From positions 24,394 to 88,393 of the forward strand of contig JADGRO010000013.1 of assembly GCA_017880905.1 (NCBI GenBank): a DNA stretch of 64,000 bases. The letters are read 5' to 3'. Under the pieces are notes generated by a model. It was given only the letters and a program-made list of their open reading frames with translations, ran no database searches and was not told the origin of the DNA. This DNA comes from Methylotenera sp. GTDB taxonomy: Bacteria > Pseudomonadota > Gammaproteobacteria > Burkholderiales > Methylophilaceae. The translations under genes were made by a program, and so were the position numbers. Below are positions 8,579 to 16,618 of this stretch, piece by piece. Position 1 is the stretch's first letter. Each line of letters opens with the position of its first letter.

Positions 8579-9079
8579 ATGATTGATAACCTTATTGATG
8601 TTGCTGACAGTGTCAGTCCTCAATTGTCTGCACTAATCGAAAGATGTGTAAACGATTCAGTTGCCGAACAGCCTATCACCTTGGTTCAGGTGCGCACCTT
8701 CATAGCCGACTTACTGCCTGATTCTTTCAATGAAGCGGAACGTATGCATCATTTTGGTGTTGGCGAGTCTATCCTTGATGAGCTGGATAGTCTGATTGAG
8801 GAGTATGGAGAGGACGCATTGGCAGTCGATTTCTCCAAGATTACTGCCAGCGAAGCACTTTCACAGGTGATCGAGGCTATGGTGAATGATGATAATAGGG
8901 AAAACCCGCCGACGCTAGCAGATGTGCGGGAGAATATGACTTCTGGTCTATTGAGCAGACTGGTCGGCGATGGGGTGCTTGAGGACGATGAGGATGACTC
9001 TTTGCTGGCGGAGATCGAATCACTGATTGCCCGCTATGGTGCCAATGTTCGCGCTGAAGAGTTCATGCGCTACGAATGA
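8579..9079 (+). CDS. Unknown acidic protein with two tandem repeats of about 72 residues
   Basis: 166 residues from the ATG at 8579, preceded by AAGGA; the track start at TTG 8531 lacks a ribosome site. The protein is strongly acidic and soluble and made of two homologous halves. The first runs from SPQLSALIERCVND to LDELDSLIEEYGEDALAVDF. The second runs from SEALSQVIEAMVND to LAEIESLIARYGANVRAEEF. Each half holds a TL..VR motif mid-way and ends with an ESLI..YG helix. I do not recognise the family. Its stop overlaps the start of the next small membrane protein, so the two are probably co-translated. Confidence 0.7.
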   Translation: MIDNLIDVADSVSPQLSALIERCVNDSVAEQPITLVQVRTFIADLLPDSFNEAERMHHFGVGESILDELDSLIEEYGEDALAVDFSKITASEALSQVIEAMVNDDNRENPPTLADVRENMTSGLLSRLVGDGVLEDDEDDSLLAEIESLIARYGANVRAEEFMRYE

Positions 9080-9177
9080 TGGCTACTTCATACACCATGG
9101 GCGTACTCATCCACATTCTATTGGTCATTGCCATTGTAGTGTTAGTGGTACGTCTCATTCAGGGTCGACGCTTGTAA
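9076..9177 (+). CDS. Small membrane protein (lmo0937/DUF5670-like), 33 residues
   Basis: ATGA overlap with the preceding stop (9076). The product MMATSYTMGVLIHILLVIAI continues into VVLVVRLIQGRRL: one transmembrane helix and a basic end. The core IHILLVIAIVV..RLI.GRR is the pattern of the lmo0937 family of tiny membrane proteins, although these usually have a longer N-terminal hydrophobic stretch, so this copy may be shortened. A role in envelope stress is suggested only by the neighbours. Confidence 0.65.
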   Translation: MMATSYTMGVLIHILLVIAIVVLVVRLIQGRRL

Positions 9178-9240
9178 GGTTTTTTACCTTACGCTAGAAA
9201 GTCTAAGTTAAATGGAAAATACTAATTGAATTCAGCCAAG

Positions 9241-9332
9241 ATGTTTGCAATCGTACTAATAGTGTTAGGCATCCTAGGGTTGGCGTAGGCGCAATAGCAG
9301 CGGGGATGATTCTGCTTTTTACACGCAAGTAA
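9241..9332 (+). pseudogene. Relic of a DUF3185-type membrane protein with internal deletion
   Basis: ATG TTT GCA starts MFAIVLIVLGILGLA and then meets TAG at 9286. One frame away the sequence goes on as VGAIAAGMILLFTRK and TAA at 9330. In the DUF3185 family a first helix of the IVLIVLGILALAY type and a last helix of the IVGGIALVGGVVLL type flank a middle loop of about 40 residues. Here the two ends abut with the middle lost and the frame broken, so the gene is dead. No ribosome site is evident. Confidence 0.6.
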
Positions 9333-9357
9333 AACAAAGTTAATACCGGAGAAAAAC

Positions 9358-9672
9358 ATGGAAACAGTATTTAAGGATTTTAATAAAGACAAATTGATCA
9401 AAGAGTTTCAGGAAGCAATTACAGATGCGGAAGCTTTGCTTAAGGCAACAGTTAACACAGGCGGTGAAAAAGTTGCTGAAATTCGTACCAAGACAGAAAA
9501 ATCACTCGGGATAGCAAAAGCAAGTATGGCCGATGCTCAAGCAGCTGTGCTTACCAGAACAAAAGATGCTACGAAAGCTACCGATGCTTATGTCCATGAT
9601 AATCCATGGCGTTCAGTTGGTTTTGCCGCCTGTATTGGCGTGGTTATTGGCTTACTTATAGGTCGTCGCTAG
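9358..9672 (+). CDS. DUF883 (ElaB/YqjD-type) ribosome-associated membrane protein
   Basis: 104 residues. A long charged amphipathic helical region (LIKEFQEAITDAEALLKATVN, KTEKSLGIAKASMADAQ) is followed by the family hallmark DNPWRSVGFAA and a C-terminal transmembrane helix ending in LIGRR. E. coli ElaB, YqjD and YgaM are tail-anchored inner membrane proteins that bind ribosomes in stationary phase. GGAG precedes the ATG. It sits among other small stress-type membrane genes inside the tRNA-Asn-bounded segment. Confidence 0.88.
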   Translation: METVFKDFNKDKLIKEFQEAITDAEALLKATVNTGGEKVAEIRTKTEKSLGIAKASMADAQAAVLTRTKDATKATDAYVHDNPWRSVGFAACIGVVIGLLIGRR

Positions 9673-9777
9673 TCATTTCTCTATTCTTGATAATGCAACA
9701 GGTAATGGTATTCGTTTAATGTGTTTTGCCTGAGTTAGTAGATATTGCTTTGAAAAGATGCTTAAATCTAATGAATA

Positions 9778-9799
9778 AACACACAGCGTTTTGTGTGTT
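9778..9799. other. Stem-loop downstream of the DUF883 gene
   Basis: AACACACA-gcgttt-TGTGTGTT, an 8-bp perfect stem with a 6-nt loop in the 241-bp gap before the entericidin-like gene. There is no T-run after it, so it may be a Rho-dependent end, an mRNA-stabilising hairpin or chance. Nothing else stands out in this gap. Confidence 0.4.
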
Positions 9800-9913
9800 G
9801 TAGTGCAGAATTGTCATGCTTAACAGCGCATGATGAATTCTAACGATACCTGAGAGAGTGTTTATTTCTAAGGTTTCGGTTATAAATCCATCTTATATAT
9901 TAGGAGACTAATC

Positions 9914-10066
9914 ATGATTAAATTAATTTTTGTATCGATACTTGCAACATTATTTCTAGCTGGTACATTTGCCACACTGACTGGTTGCAGTACGGTTGCA
10001 GGCGGTGGTAAAGAGATGGAGCAGGGTGGTAAAGCTGTTAAAGATGAGGCAAATGAGAATAAATAA
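9914..10066 (+). CDS. Entericidin-like small lipoprotein
   Basis: 50 residues, absent from the plus-strand ORF track. TTAGGAGACTAATC provides the ribosome site. Signal peptide MIKLIFVSILATLFLAGTF leads to a lipobox-type LTGC at residue 25. The mature part CSTVAGGGKEMEQGGKAVKD is the entericidin A/B pattern (C.TV.G.GKD...GG.A). Entericidins are bacteriolytic or envelope-stress lipoproteins, often induced in stationary phase. No antidote partner is adjacent. Confidence 0.85.
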   Translation: MIKLIFVSILATLFLAGTFATLTGCSTVAGGGKEMEQGGKAVKDEANENK

Positions 10067-10091
10067 TACAAATGCAGAGAGATAACCTTAT

Positions 10092-10129
10092 ACCTCTCTA
10101 AATATGAACAACTGAAAATTTAGAGAGGT
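10092..10129. other. Perfect 12-bp inverted repeat in the gap before tRNA-Asn
   Basis: ACCTCTCTAAAT and ATTTAGAGAGGT face each other around a 14-nt loop, 26 bp after the entericidin-like gene. No T-run follows on either strand. It probably ends or protects that transcript. The rest of 10130-10356 holds a weaker ACCGAC/GTCGGT hairpin near 10233 and no ORF I can support. Confidence 0.5.
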
Positions 10130-10356
10130 GGCGTAAGTTGTATTGTAATGAAGAGGATCAAAGACTCTGTGATTAATTATCTTTCGTATCTTTATTTACC
10201 TCTGTGTAGGCACTTTTCAGGTTTATTTGTTTGACCGACTCAAATGGGTCGGTTCTTGCCCTATGTTTTCTAAATTTGGCCGCTTTAAAGCTGACTCTCA
10301 TTAACAATAATGAACGTCTGAATTAGAAATTCTTGGGTTACGGTGAATTAAAAATG

Positions 10357-10386
10357 AAAAAGCCCAACATCGCTGCAGGGCTTTTA
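10357..10386 (-). terminator. Terminator of tRNA-Asn
   Basis: Read on the minus strand, AAAAGCCC-tgcagcgatgtt-GGGCTTTTT lies 6 bases after the CCA end of tRNA-Asn. It is a short GC stem with a T-run, normal for a single tRNA gene. Confidence 0.75.
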
Positions 10387-10391
10387 TAATT

Positions 10392-10467
10392 TGGCTCCTC
10401 GACCTGGGCTCGAACCAGGGACACACGGATTAACAGTCCGTTGCTCTACCAACTGAGCTATCGAGGA
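10392..10467 (-). tRNA. tRNA-Asn (GTT)
   Basis: 76 nt including encoded CCA: TCCTCGA acceptor, D arm TAGCTCAGTTGGTAGAGCA, anticodon arm CGGACTGTTAATCCG with anticodon GTT, T arm GGTTCGAGCC and TCGAGGA returning. All four stems pair. It carries its own terminator and is the intact partner of the fragment at 8245. Confidence 0.97.
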
Positions 10468-10551
10468 ATCGGTTAAACTAATGAAGGCGTGATAATACTG
10501 GCTAAGCGCTTTTTGGTCAATCGTTAAGGGGTATAATTTAGGTATTAACTG

Positions 10552-11904
10552 ATGAAAAATTCTAAAAAAATATTAATTGCTGCAGCCGTGGTTATTGGCT
10601 TGCTGCTTATTTTGCCTTTTTTAATCCCCATGCAAGCGTATTTACACAAGGCAGAAAAAATAGCCAGTGAAAAGCTTGGCGTGCCTGTGACTATTCACTC
10701 TGCACATTTGTTCTTGCTGCCTAGCCCACGTGTGGCTGCCAGCGATATTACAGTTGGGAAAAATCAAGAGATTAGGGTAGAGGGTTTAGTGGTTGTTCCC
10801 ACCATTAGCACCTTGTTTTCTGCCACCAAAATACTCGATTTAAACATCAGTAAACCCGTTATAAATAAAGCCGCTTTAGAAATAGTTTCTGCCCTAACGG
10901 CCAAAAAACAAGAGAGTGGTGAAGCTGCTGCAGTTAATATTCGCCATATTAAAATTGACGAATTGCAGCTTGTTTGGCCAGATGCTAAGTTCCCCATTAT
11001 GAATGCAGAAGCAACGCTGACAGGCGCTAATAAGCTGGAATCTGCAGTAGTAAAAACCATGGATGGCAAACTCGATGCTAAAGTAACGCCAAGTGACGAC
11101 GAGCAGCTAATAGTGGTAAACGCCAACAAATGGACTTTGCCAGTAGGTTTGCCTTTGTTGATTGATAAAGCCAAGCTAGAGATGCACTTAAAAGACAGCC
11201 GCTTAACTATACCTAACATTGATATTGCACTTTATGGCGGCAAATTAACGGGTGACGCAGTGCTGAGCTGGCAAGAAAATAAAGAGATAGTAAACTGGAA
11301 GACAAGCGGCAATTTGAGCATGGATAACTTATCGGTAAAAGAGCCAAGCAGCTTGGTAAGCAGGGCGGTTTATTTAAGCGGCAATCTATTTGGCAAAGGC
11401 AATTTTTCTAGCGCTGCGAAAGAGGCTGGTCAGTTATCAGATAATCTGCGTACGGATTTTAAATTCAAAGTAAACAATGGTGTGCTGCATGGGCTGGATT
11501 TAGTGAAAGTGGCGAGCCTGATAATTAAGCAAAGCCAAAGTGGTGGCGAAACACAGTTTGATGAGTTTTCTGGCGTTTTAAATAGCGCTGGCAAGCAATA
11601 CAACTTGAGCCAGATTAAAATCAGCTCCGGCTTAATTTCTGCAACTGGCCAAATTAAAATAAGCCCTAAAAAAGAATTAGATGGCGCTGTGCAAGTTAAG
11701 GTAAAACGCAGTGTGAACTTGGTTACTGTTCCACTAGAAGTCTCAGGCACAGTGGATCATCCTGTGGTGTTGCCTTCAAAAGCCGCAATAGCTGGCGCAA
11801 TTGCGGGCACGGCGGTTTTAGGTCCTGGCGTGGGTACTAGCTTAGGTCTTAAGGCGGGCGTGGCAATAGATAAACTTAAAGGCTTATTTGGCAAAAAGAA
11901 ATAG
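10552..11904 (+). CDS. AsmA-like protein
   Basis: 450 residues. The N-terminal signal anchor is KKILIAAAVVIGLLLILPFLIP. The repeating beta-strand groove pattern of AsmA/TamB-type proteins follows, with ASEKLGVPVTIHSAHLFLLPSPRVAASDITVG at the start of the AsmA domain. The C-terminal region (SGLISATGQIKISPKKELDGAVQVKVKR) matches AsmA_2. Family members span the periplasm and are implicated in lipid transport to the outer membrane. The last 50 residues are Ala/Gly-rich and end in a lysine cluster. It is monocistronic and divergent from tRNA-Asn. Confidence 0.85.
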   Translation: MKNSKKILIAAAVVIGLLLILPFLIPMQAYLHKAEKIASEKLGVPVTIHSAHLFLLPSPRVAASDITVGKNQEIRVEGLVVVPTISTLFSATKILDLNISKPVINKAALEIVSALTAKKQESGEAAAVNIRHIKIDELQLVWPDAKFPIMNAEATLTGANKLESAVVKTMDGKLDAKVTPSDDEQLIVVNANKWTLPVGLPLLIDKAKLEMHLKDSRLTIPNIDIALYGGKLTGDAVLSWQENKEIVNWKTSGNLSMDNLSVKEPSSLVSRAVYLSGNLFGKGNFSSAAKEAGQLSDNLRTDFKFKVNNGVLHGLDLVKVASLIIKQSQSGGETQFDEFSGVLNSAGKQYNLSQIKISSGLISATGQIKISPKKELDGAVQVKVKRSVNLVTVPLEVSGTVDHPVVLPSKAAIAGAIAGTAVLGPGVGTSLGLKAGVAIDKLKGLFGKKK

Positions 11905-11941
11905 ATTAAATAAGTCTAAATAGTTATTTAAGCGTGCTAAT

Positions 11942-13147
11942 TTATTCGAGAGCCTTGGCAATACGGTCTAGCGCGTTTTTTAAGTTTTCCATCGAGGTTG
12001 CGAACGAGATGCGGAAATAGCCCTCAGCCCCAAACGCAGAGCCCGGCACTACTGCCACATTAAAGCTTTCTAACAAATATTCCGCAAACGCCATATCGGT
12101 CGCGGCGCTAATTTTGCCCGCTTTGTGTAAGTTAGCAATCGCCACACGTGCATCAGGGAAGGCGTAAAACGCACCACCCGCCATCAGGCAACGTAAGCCC
12201 GGCATGACGTTAAAGCGATCCACCACATATTTGTGACGTTCTTTAAACGCCGCTACCATCGGTTTAATACATTCTTGCGAGCCAGTGAGTGCGACAACCG
12301 CGGCATATTGCGAAATAGAAGTCGCATTGCTGGTGGATTGGCTTTGCAAGATTTCCATGGCTTTAATGATATTCTCAGGGCCTGCCGCGTAACCAATACG
12401 CCAACCTGTCATCGAATAGGCCTTAGAAACGCCGTTAAGCACGATACAGTGGCTTTTTAGCGCGGGCGCAGCATTGAGTATGTTGTAGAACTTTTCGCCG
12501 GTTAAATTGACGTGCTCATACATATCGTCTGTCGCCACCAACACATGTGGATGTTTAAGCAATATTTCGCCCAATGCTTTAAGCTCATTTAGGTTGTACA
12601 CAGCACCGGTGGGGTTAGAGGGCGAGTTGAACATCACCAATTTAGTTTTGGGTGTTATTGCGGCTTCTAGTTGCGCGGGCAGCAGTTTAAAGCCTTGCTC
12701 GATGCCACAATCGATAATCACTGGCACAGCTTCCGCCACCATGGCGATATCGGCGTAACTCACCCAATAAGGCGCGGGTATAATCATTTCGTCGCCTTTA
12801 TTCAGCACCGCCAAACACAGGTTAAAAATGGTTTGTTTGCCGCCTACGCCAACGATGACTTCGTTTACCGTGTAATCAAAGCCGTTTTCATTTTTAAATT
12901 TAGCCACTACGGCTTTTTTAAGGCTGGGGATGCCGCTCACAGGGGTGTATTTGGTAAATCCAGCATCAATGGCCGCTTTGGCGGCATCTTTAATGTGTTG
13001 CGGCGTATCAAAATCTGGTTCGCCTGCCGCTAAGCCAATCACATCGCGGCCTTCGGCCTTGTATTTAGCGGCTTTGGCTGTAATGGCAAGTGTAGGGGAT
13101 TCTTTAATGGCTAAAACGCGGTGCGATAAAACTTGTGAGTGTGACAA
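11942..13147 (-). CDS. Aspartate/aromatic aminotransferase (class I, PLP)
   Basis: 401 residues; a PLP-dependent transaminase of the class I gamma/beta branch typical of bacterial aspartate aminotransferase (AatA/AspC-like). The Schiff-base lysine lies in NGVSKAYSMTGWRIGYAAGP near residue 240, the substrate-side Asn in FNSPSNPTGAVY, and the C-terminal Arg in GYFRISFATS. The most likely reaction is oxaloacetate plus glutamate to aspartate plus 2-oxoglutarate; some relatives also accept prephenate or aromatic acids. It is monocistronic, with no biosynthetic partner beside it. Confidence 0.88.
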   Translation of the reverse strand: MSHSQVLSHRVLAIKESPTLAITAKAAKYKAEGRDVIGLAAGEPDFDTPQHIKDAAKAAIDAGFTKYTPVSGIPSLKKAVVAKFKNENGFDYTVNEVIVGVGGKQTIFNLCLAVLNKGDEMIIPAPYWVSYADIAMVAEAVPVIIDCGIEQGFKLLPAQLEAAITPKTKLVMFNSPSNPTGAVYNLNELKALGEILLKHPHVLVATDDMYEHVNLTGEKFYNILNAAPALKSHCIVLNGVSKAYSMTGWRIGYAAGPENIIKAMEILQSQSTSNATSISQYAAVVALTGSQECIKPMVAAFKERHKYVVDRFNVMPGLRCLMAGGAFYAFPDARVAIANLHKAGKISAATDMAFAEYLLESFNVAVVPGSAFGAEGYFRISFATSMENLKNALDRIAKALE

Positions 13148-13235
13148 AGTACGCTTTCCTTAAAACTAAATCTCGAATAGGCGCTATTTTACGCACAAAA
13201 GCGTTGTTTAGGAACAATCAGTACGTATGGTAAAA

Positions 13236-13266
13236 AAGAAAAGAGGCCTCAAATCGAGGTCTCTTG
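13236..13266 (-). terminator. Terminator of the protease-TPR gene
   Basis: On the minus strand AGAGACCTC-gattt-GAGGCCTCT (one G-U pair) is followed by TTTCTTTTTT. It lies 41 bases beyond the stop of the secreted protease gene and upstream of the aminotransferase gene. Confidence 0.75.
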
Positions 13267-13306
13267 AGGCATTTATTGCACTAAATTGACGAATCCTGAA
13301 TAAATC

Positions 13307-14320
13307 CTAGCAAGCAGCACTGCACTCTATCATTTCGTTGTATTCAGTTGCGATATCTTTATTGATATCCATTAAAGCGGCATGGATACGCTGCACTTCA
13401 GTGCTGTCGCCACGTGTTTTGGCCAGCGCGCCTAGCCGCACAAGTGCGTCAAAGTTAGTATTATCCAAGCTCGCTGCCTGTTTATAAGCTTTTTCTGCGA
13501 GTTCTGCTTTACCTGTATTTTCCAAACCTAAACCAAATTCATACCAAGCTTCGGTACTTTTAGGCTCCACTTGAGTCCATTTTTCGGCCACTTGCGCCAA
13601 TTTTGGCCAATCGCCACGCGCTTCTGGCACCGCAACCTGCATGTAGAAGGGTTTTTTGTCTTCGTCCTCTTCCCACAAAGCCTTACCGGAGATTGGGAAA
13701 GCGGTCGTTTCAGGTTGTTTTTCTAGTTGCGCTAGCCACTCAATCGGTAGTGCATAGTGAATACTACCGCCACGTCCTGCTGTTTTGAAGGTGTTGATGC
13801 CAACTAATCTGCCTTCCATATCAAATAGGCCGCTGCCGCTTGCACCCAAAGAGAAATTGGCCGAGCTGCGAATGATTTTACCTTGATCGGAATCGTACAA
13901 GGCCTCAACTTTGCCGTTACTGGTGAGCGGCGCAGGTGCACCGTTAGAGTGGCCGATAGCGGCGATTTCTTGGCCGCGTTTCAAATCGGTGCTTTTGCCA
14001 ATAATCGCAGGTTTAAATGGCATGTATGTGGTTGAAACCAAACATAAATCGTGCCAAGCATCAGCTTTTAGCGAGGCGATTAGGTAAGTTTCTTCGCCAC
14101 GCGAAACCCAAGGTTGCTTTGTGGCACGCAACACATGGCAATTGGTGATAACTTTATTCTCGCCCACCACTACGCCTGAGCCATATGCCAAGCCGCCAGA
14201 AGCGTTGTAACCGCGCACCATAACCACGCTAAAAAAAGCATCTAGCATTTTTGGATTATCGAAAGCCAAGGCAGGCTGAATGGCCGCTAGCAAGGCGGTA
14301 GCAAGTATTAAAGCGCGCAT
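13307..14320 (-). CDS. Secreted trypsin-like serine protease with C-terminal TPR repeats
   Basis: 337 residues. Signal peptide ends near ALAFDNP (residue 20). The trypsin fold contains a His motif (KVITNCHVLR), an Asp motif (DAWHDLCLV) and a Ser motif LGASGSGLFD, so the triad looks complete although the Ser loop is GSGLF rather than GDSGG. From about residue 240 two TPR units (STEAWYEFGLGLENTGKAEL, NFDALVRLGALAKTRGDSTE) form a protein-interaction tail. No PDZ domain, so it is not a standard DegP. Probably a periplasmic quality-control or substrate-specific protease. Confidence 0.85.
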   Translation of the reverse strand: MRALILATALLAAIQPALAFDNPKMLDAFFSVVMVRGYNASGGLAYGSGVVVGENKVITNCHVLRATKQPWVSRGEETYLIASLKADAWHDLCLVSTTYMPFKPAIIGKSTDLKRGQEIAAIGHSNGAPAPLTSNGKVEALYDSDQGKIIRSSANFSLGASGSGLFDMEGRLVGINTFKTAGRGGSIHYALPIEWLAQLEKQPETTAFPISGKALWEEDEDKKPFYMQVAVPEARGDWPKLAQVAEKWTQVEPKSTEAWYEFGLGLENTGKAELAEKAYKQAASLDNTNFDALVRLGALAKTRGDSTEVQRIHAALMDINKDIATEYNEMIECSAAC

Positions 14321-14463
14321 TATTATTCTCCCTTTGTTAATCGCTATAGTAAATGACTAAAATTTTACTACAAAGTTCTCAAAAATTACTTGCCAAGTGA
14401 AGTTGCAAAGCCTGTTAAAATTACAGGTTGATTAAATGGATTGCCTAATTGCATTAAATAAAC

Positions 14464-16500
14464 GTGTTTGTCACCTTTCCCAATAGTAAATATCAGCTAC
14501 ATCAGCCGTTTCAACCAGCTGGTGACCAACCTGCGGCTATAGAAAAGCTGATTGATGGCCTAGAGCAGGGCATGAAGTTTCAAACTTTGCTCGGCGTAAC
14601 CGGCTCGGGTAAGACATTTACCATGGCTAATGTCATTGCCAGACTTGGCCGCCCAGCCATTGTGATGGCACCCAACAAAACGCTGGCAGCACAATTATAT
14701 TCAGAATTTCGTGAGTTTTTCCCTAATAATTCGGTGGAATATTTTGTGAGCTATTACGATTATTATCAGCCAGAAGCCTATGTGCCATCCCGCGATTTGT
14801 TTATCGAGAAAGATTCCAGCATTAACGAACACATCGAGCAGATGCGGCTTTCGGCCACCAAGGCGCTCTTAGAGCGCGAAGACAGTATAATCGTAGCGAG
14901 TGTTTCGGCGATTTACGGCATTGGTGACCCGGTGGATTATCACGGTATGGTGTTGCACTTAAAACAAGGCGATAAATTGAGTCAGCGTGATGCCATACAG
15001 CGCTTAATCGGCATGCAATATGACAGGAATGACTTTGATTTTAATCGGGGCAGTTTTCGCGTGCGTGGCGATGTGATTGATATTTTCCCCGCAGAAAATA
15101 ACGAAACGGCGGTGCGCTTAAGTTTATTTGATGACGAGGTAGAATCGATTACTTTATTTGACCCTTTGACTGGACAAATATTTAATAAAATTCAACGATT
15201 TACAATCTATCCTTCAAGTCATTACGTAACATCGCGCGAAACCACAATTAAGGCGATGGAAAAGATTAAAACCGAGTTACGCGACCGCGTTGCCTTTTAT
15301 ATTAAAGAAAATAAGCTGGTAGAAGCGCAACGCATTGAACAGCGTACACGATTTGACCTGGAAATGCTCAACGAAATTGGTTTTTGCAAAGGCATCGAGA
15401 ACTATTCGCGCCATTTGTCAGGCCGCAATGCGGGCGATCCGCCACCCACGTTAATTGATTATTTGCCTGATAACGCGCTGATGATTATCGACGAAAGCCA
15501 CGTCACTGTGCCGCAAATTGGCGGTATGTATAAAGGCGATTGGTCGCGCAAGACCAATTTGGTCGATTATGGCTGGCGCTTGCCTTCAGCACTGGATAAT
15601 CGCCCGCTAAAGTTTGAAGAATTTGAGCGCATTATGCGCCAATGCGTGTTTATCTCGGCCACGCCGGCAGAATATGAAAAAAACCATCAACAGCAAGTGG
15701 TGGAGATGATCGCGCGGCCAACCGGCTTGATTGACCCGGAAATCATCGTGAAGCCAGCCGATACGCAAGTAGATGATTTACTTGGAGAAATTAAGAAAAG
15801 AGTGATGGTTCACGAACGCGTGCTGGCCACCACGCTCACCAAACGCATGGCAGAAGATTTGACCGATTATTTGGCGGAACACGGTGTAAAGGTGCGCTAT
15901 TTGCACTCAGACATTGACACGATCGAGCGTGTTGAGATTATCCGTGACTTAAGGCTGGGCGAATTTGATGTGCTGGTGGGTATTAATTTACTACGCGAAG
16001 GTTTAGATATTCCTGAAGTGTCTTTGGTTGCGGTGCTGGATGCGGATAAAGAAGGTTTTTTGCGCTCCGAACGTAGTTTGATTCAAACTGCGGGTCGCGC
16101 TGCACGAAATATCAACGGCAAAGTGATTTTTTACGGCAACAGCATTACGCGTAGCATGAAATTGGCGATAGATGAGACCAATCGTCGCCGTCGTGTACAA
16201 ATGGCGTTTAACGAGGCGAATGGCATTACACCCGTAGGTATTACCAAGCGCGTAAAAGACATGATTGACGGCGTTTACGACAAAGATGAAGTGCAACGCG
16301 AGCGCAAAGCTGCGCAAGATCAAGCTAATTATGAGAGCTTGAGTGAAAAACAAATACTCAAGGAAATGAAACGCCTGGAAAAAGCCATGCACGATGCGGC
16401 CAAAAATTTAGAATTTGAAAAAGCGGCCGATTTTAGAGACCAACTTAAAAAGTTGAAAGTGAAATTTTACGGCGCAGAAATCCCCGACTTAAATTTATAA
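14464..16500 (+). CDS. uvrB: UvrB, excinuclease ABC subunit B
   Basis: 678 residues starting at GTG. DNA damage-verification helicase of nucleotide excision repair; works with UvrA and UvrC. Walker A is GVTGSGKT near residue 40, the beta-hairpin region [13 protein letters not shown] near 95, helicase motif VI region QTAGRAARN, and the C-terminal UVR domain binding UvrC ([25 protein letters not shown]). Length and domain order are normal. It is monocistronic; I see no clear LexA box in the preceding gap. Confidence 0.97.
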   Translation: MFVTFPNSKYQLHQPFQPAGDQPAAIEKLIDGLEQGMKFQTLLGVTGSGKTFTMANVIARLGRPAIVMAPNKTLAAQLYSEFREFFPNNSVEYFVSYYDYYQPEAYVPSRDLFIEKDSSINEHIEQMRLSATKALLEREDSIIVASVSAIYGIGDPVDYHGMVLHLKQGDKLSQRDAIQRLIGMQYDRNDFDFNRGSFRVRGDVIDIFPAENNETAVRLSLFDDEVESITLFDPLTGQIFNKIQRFTIYPSSHYVTSRETTIKAMEKIKTELRDRVAFYIKENKLVEAQRIEQRTRFDLEMLNEIGFCKGIENYSRHLSGRNAGDPPPTLIDYLPDNALMIIDESHVTVPQIGGMYKGDWSRKTNLVDYGWRLPSALDNRPLKFEEFERIMRQCVFISATPAEYEKNHQQQVVEMIARPTGLIDPEIIVKPADTQVDDLLGEIKKRVMVHERVLATTLTKRMAEDLTDYLAEHGVKVRYLHSDIDTIERVEIIRDLRLGEFDVLVGINLLREGLDIPEVSLVAVLDADKEGFLRSERSLIQTAGRAARNINGKVIFYGNSITRSMKLAIDETNRRRRVQMAFNEANGITPVGITKRVKDMIDGVYDKDEVQRERKAAQDQANYESLSEKQILKEMKRLEKAMHDAAKNLEFEKAADFRDQLKKLKVKFYGAEIPDLNL

Positions 16501-16508
16501 ACAATAGT

Positions 16509-16537
16509 TTGATTAATTAACACATTTTCACTATAAT
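16509..16537 (+). promoter_or_regulatory. Sigma70-type promoter of the rpsF operon
   Basis: TTGATT at 16509 and a perfect TATAAT at 16532 are spaced by 17 bp. The -10 is followed at once by CGCGG, a GC-rich discriminator of the kind found at growth-rate-controlled ribosomal promoters. It lies 82 bp before the rpsF start and leaves room for a structured leader. Confidence 0.7.
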
Positions 16538-16554
16538 CGCGGTCTTTCAAACCT

Positions 16555-16597
16555 TGCCACACCATTCTAGTTAAATCTAGTCCGCATCGTGGGTGGC
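16555..16597 (+). promoter_or_regulatory. Candidate S6:S18-type leader RNA before rpsF
   Basis: The 5' UTR contains GCCACACCA and, 25 bases on, TGGGTGGC, which can pair around an inner CTAG-ttaaat-CTAG hairpin, with an unpaired CCG on the 3' side. Known S6:S18 leaders in many bacteria have a stem with a conserved CCG bulge just upstream of rpsF and mediate autogenous repression. The resemblance is by eye only. Confidence 0.45.
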
Positions 16598-16618
16598 TTT
16601 AAACCATAAGGGGAACAT

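Larger units (their letters stand above)
8245..10467. mobile_element. Candidate decayed integrated element at tRNA-Asn
   Basis: The segment is bounded on the left by the 3' fragment of tRNA-Asn and on the right by the complete gene, both on the minus strand and each followed by its own terminator. Integrases that target tRNA 3' halves leave exactly this order: intact tRNA rebuilt by the element at one end, displaced 3' fragment at the other. Inside are an unknown duplicated-domain protein, a small membrane protein, a deleted membrane-protein relic, a DUF883 protein and an entericidin-like lipoprotein. No integrase or transposase is visible, so it would be a remnant. A simple local tRNA duplication is the alternative. 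Confidence 0.5.

Noticed and set aside
12671-13033. Long plus-strand ORF of 120 codons
   Set aside because: It lies antisense within the aminotransferase gene, lacks a ribosome site, and its product shows no family features; an ORF shadow.
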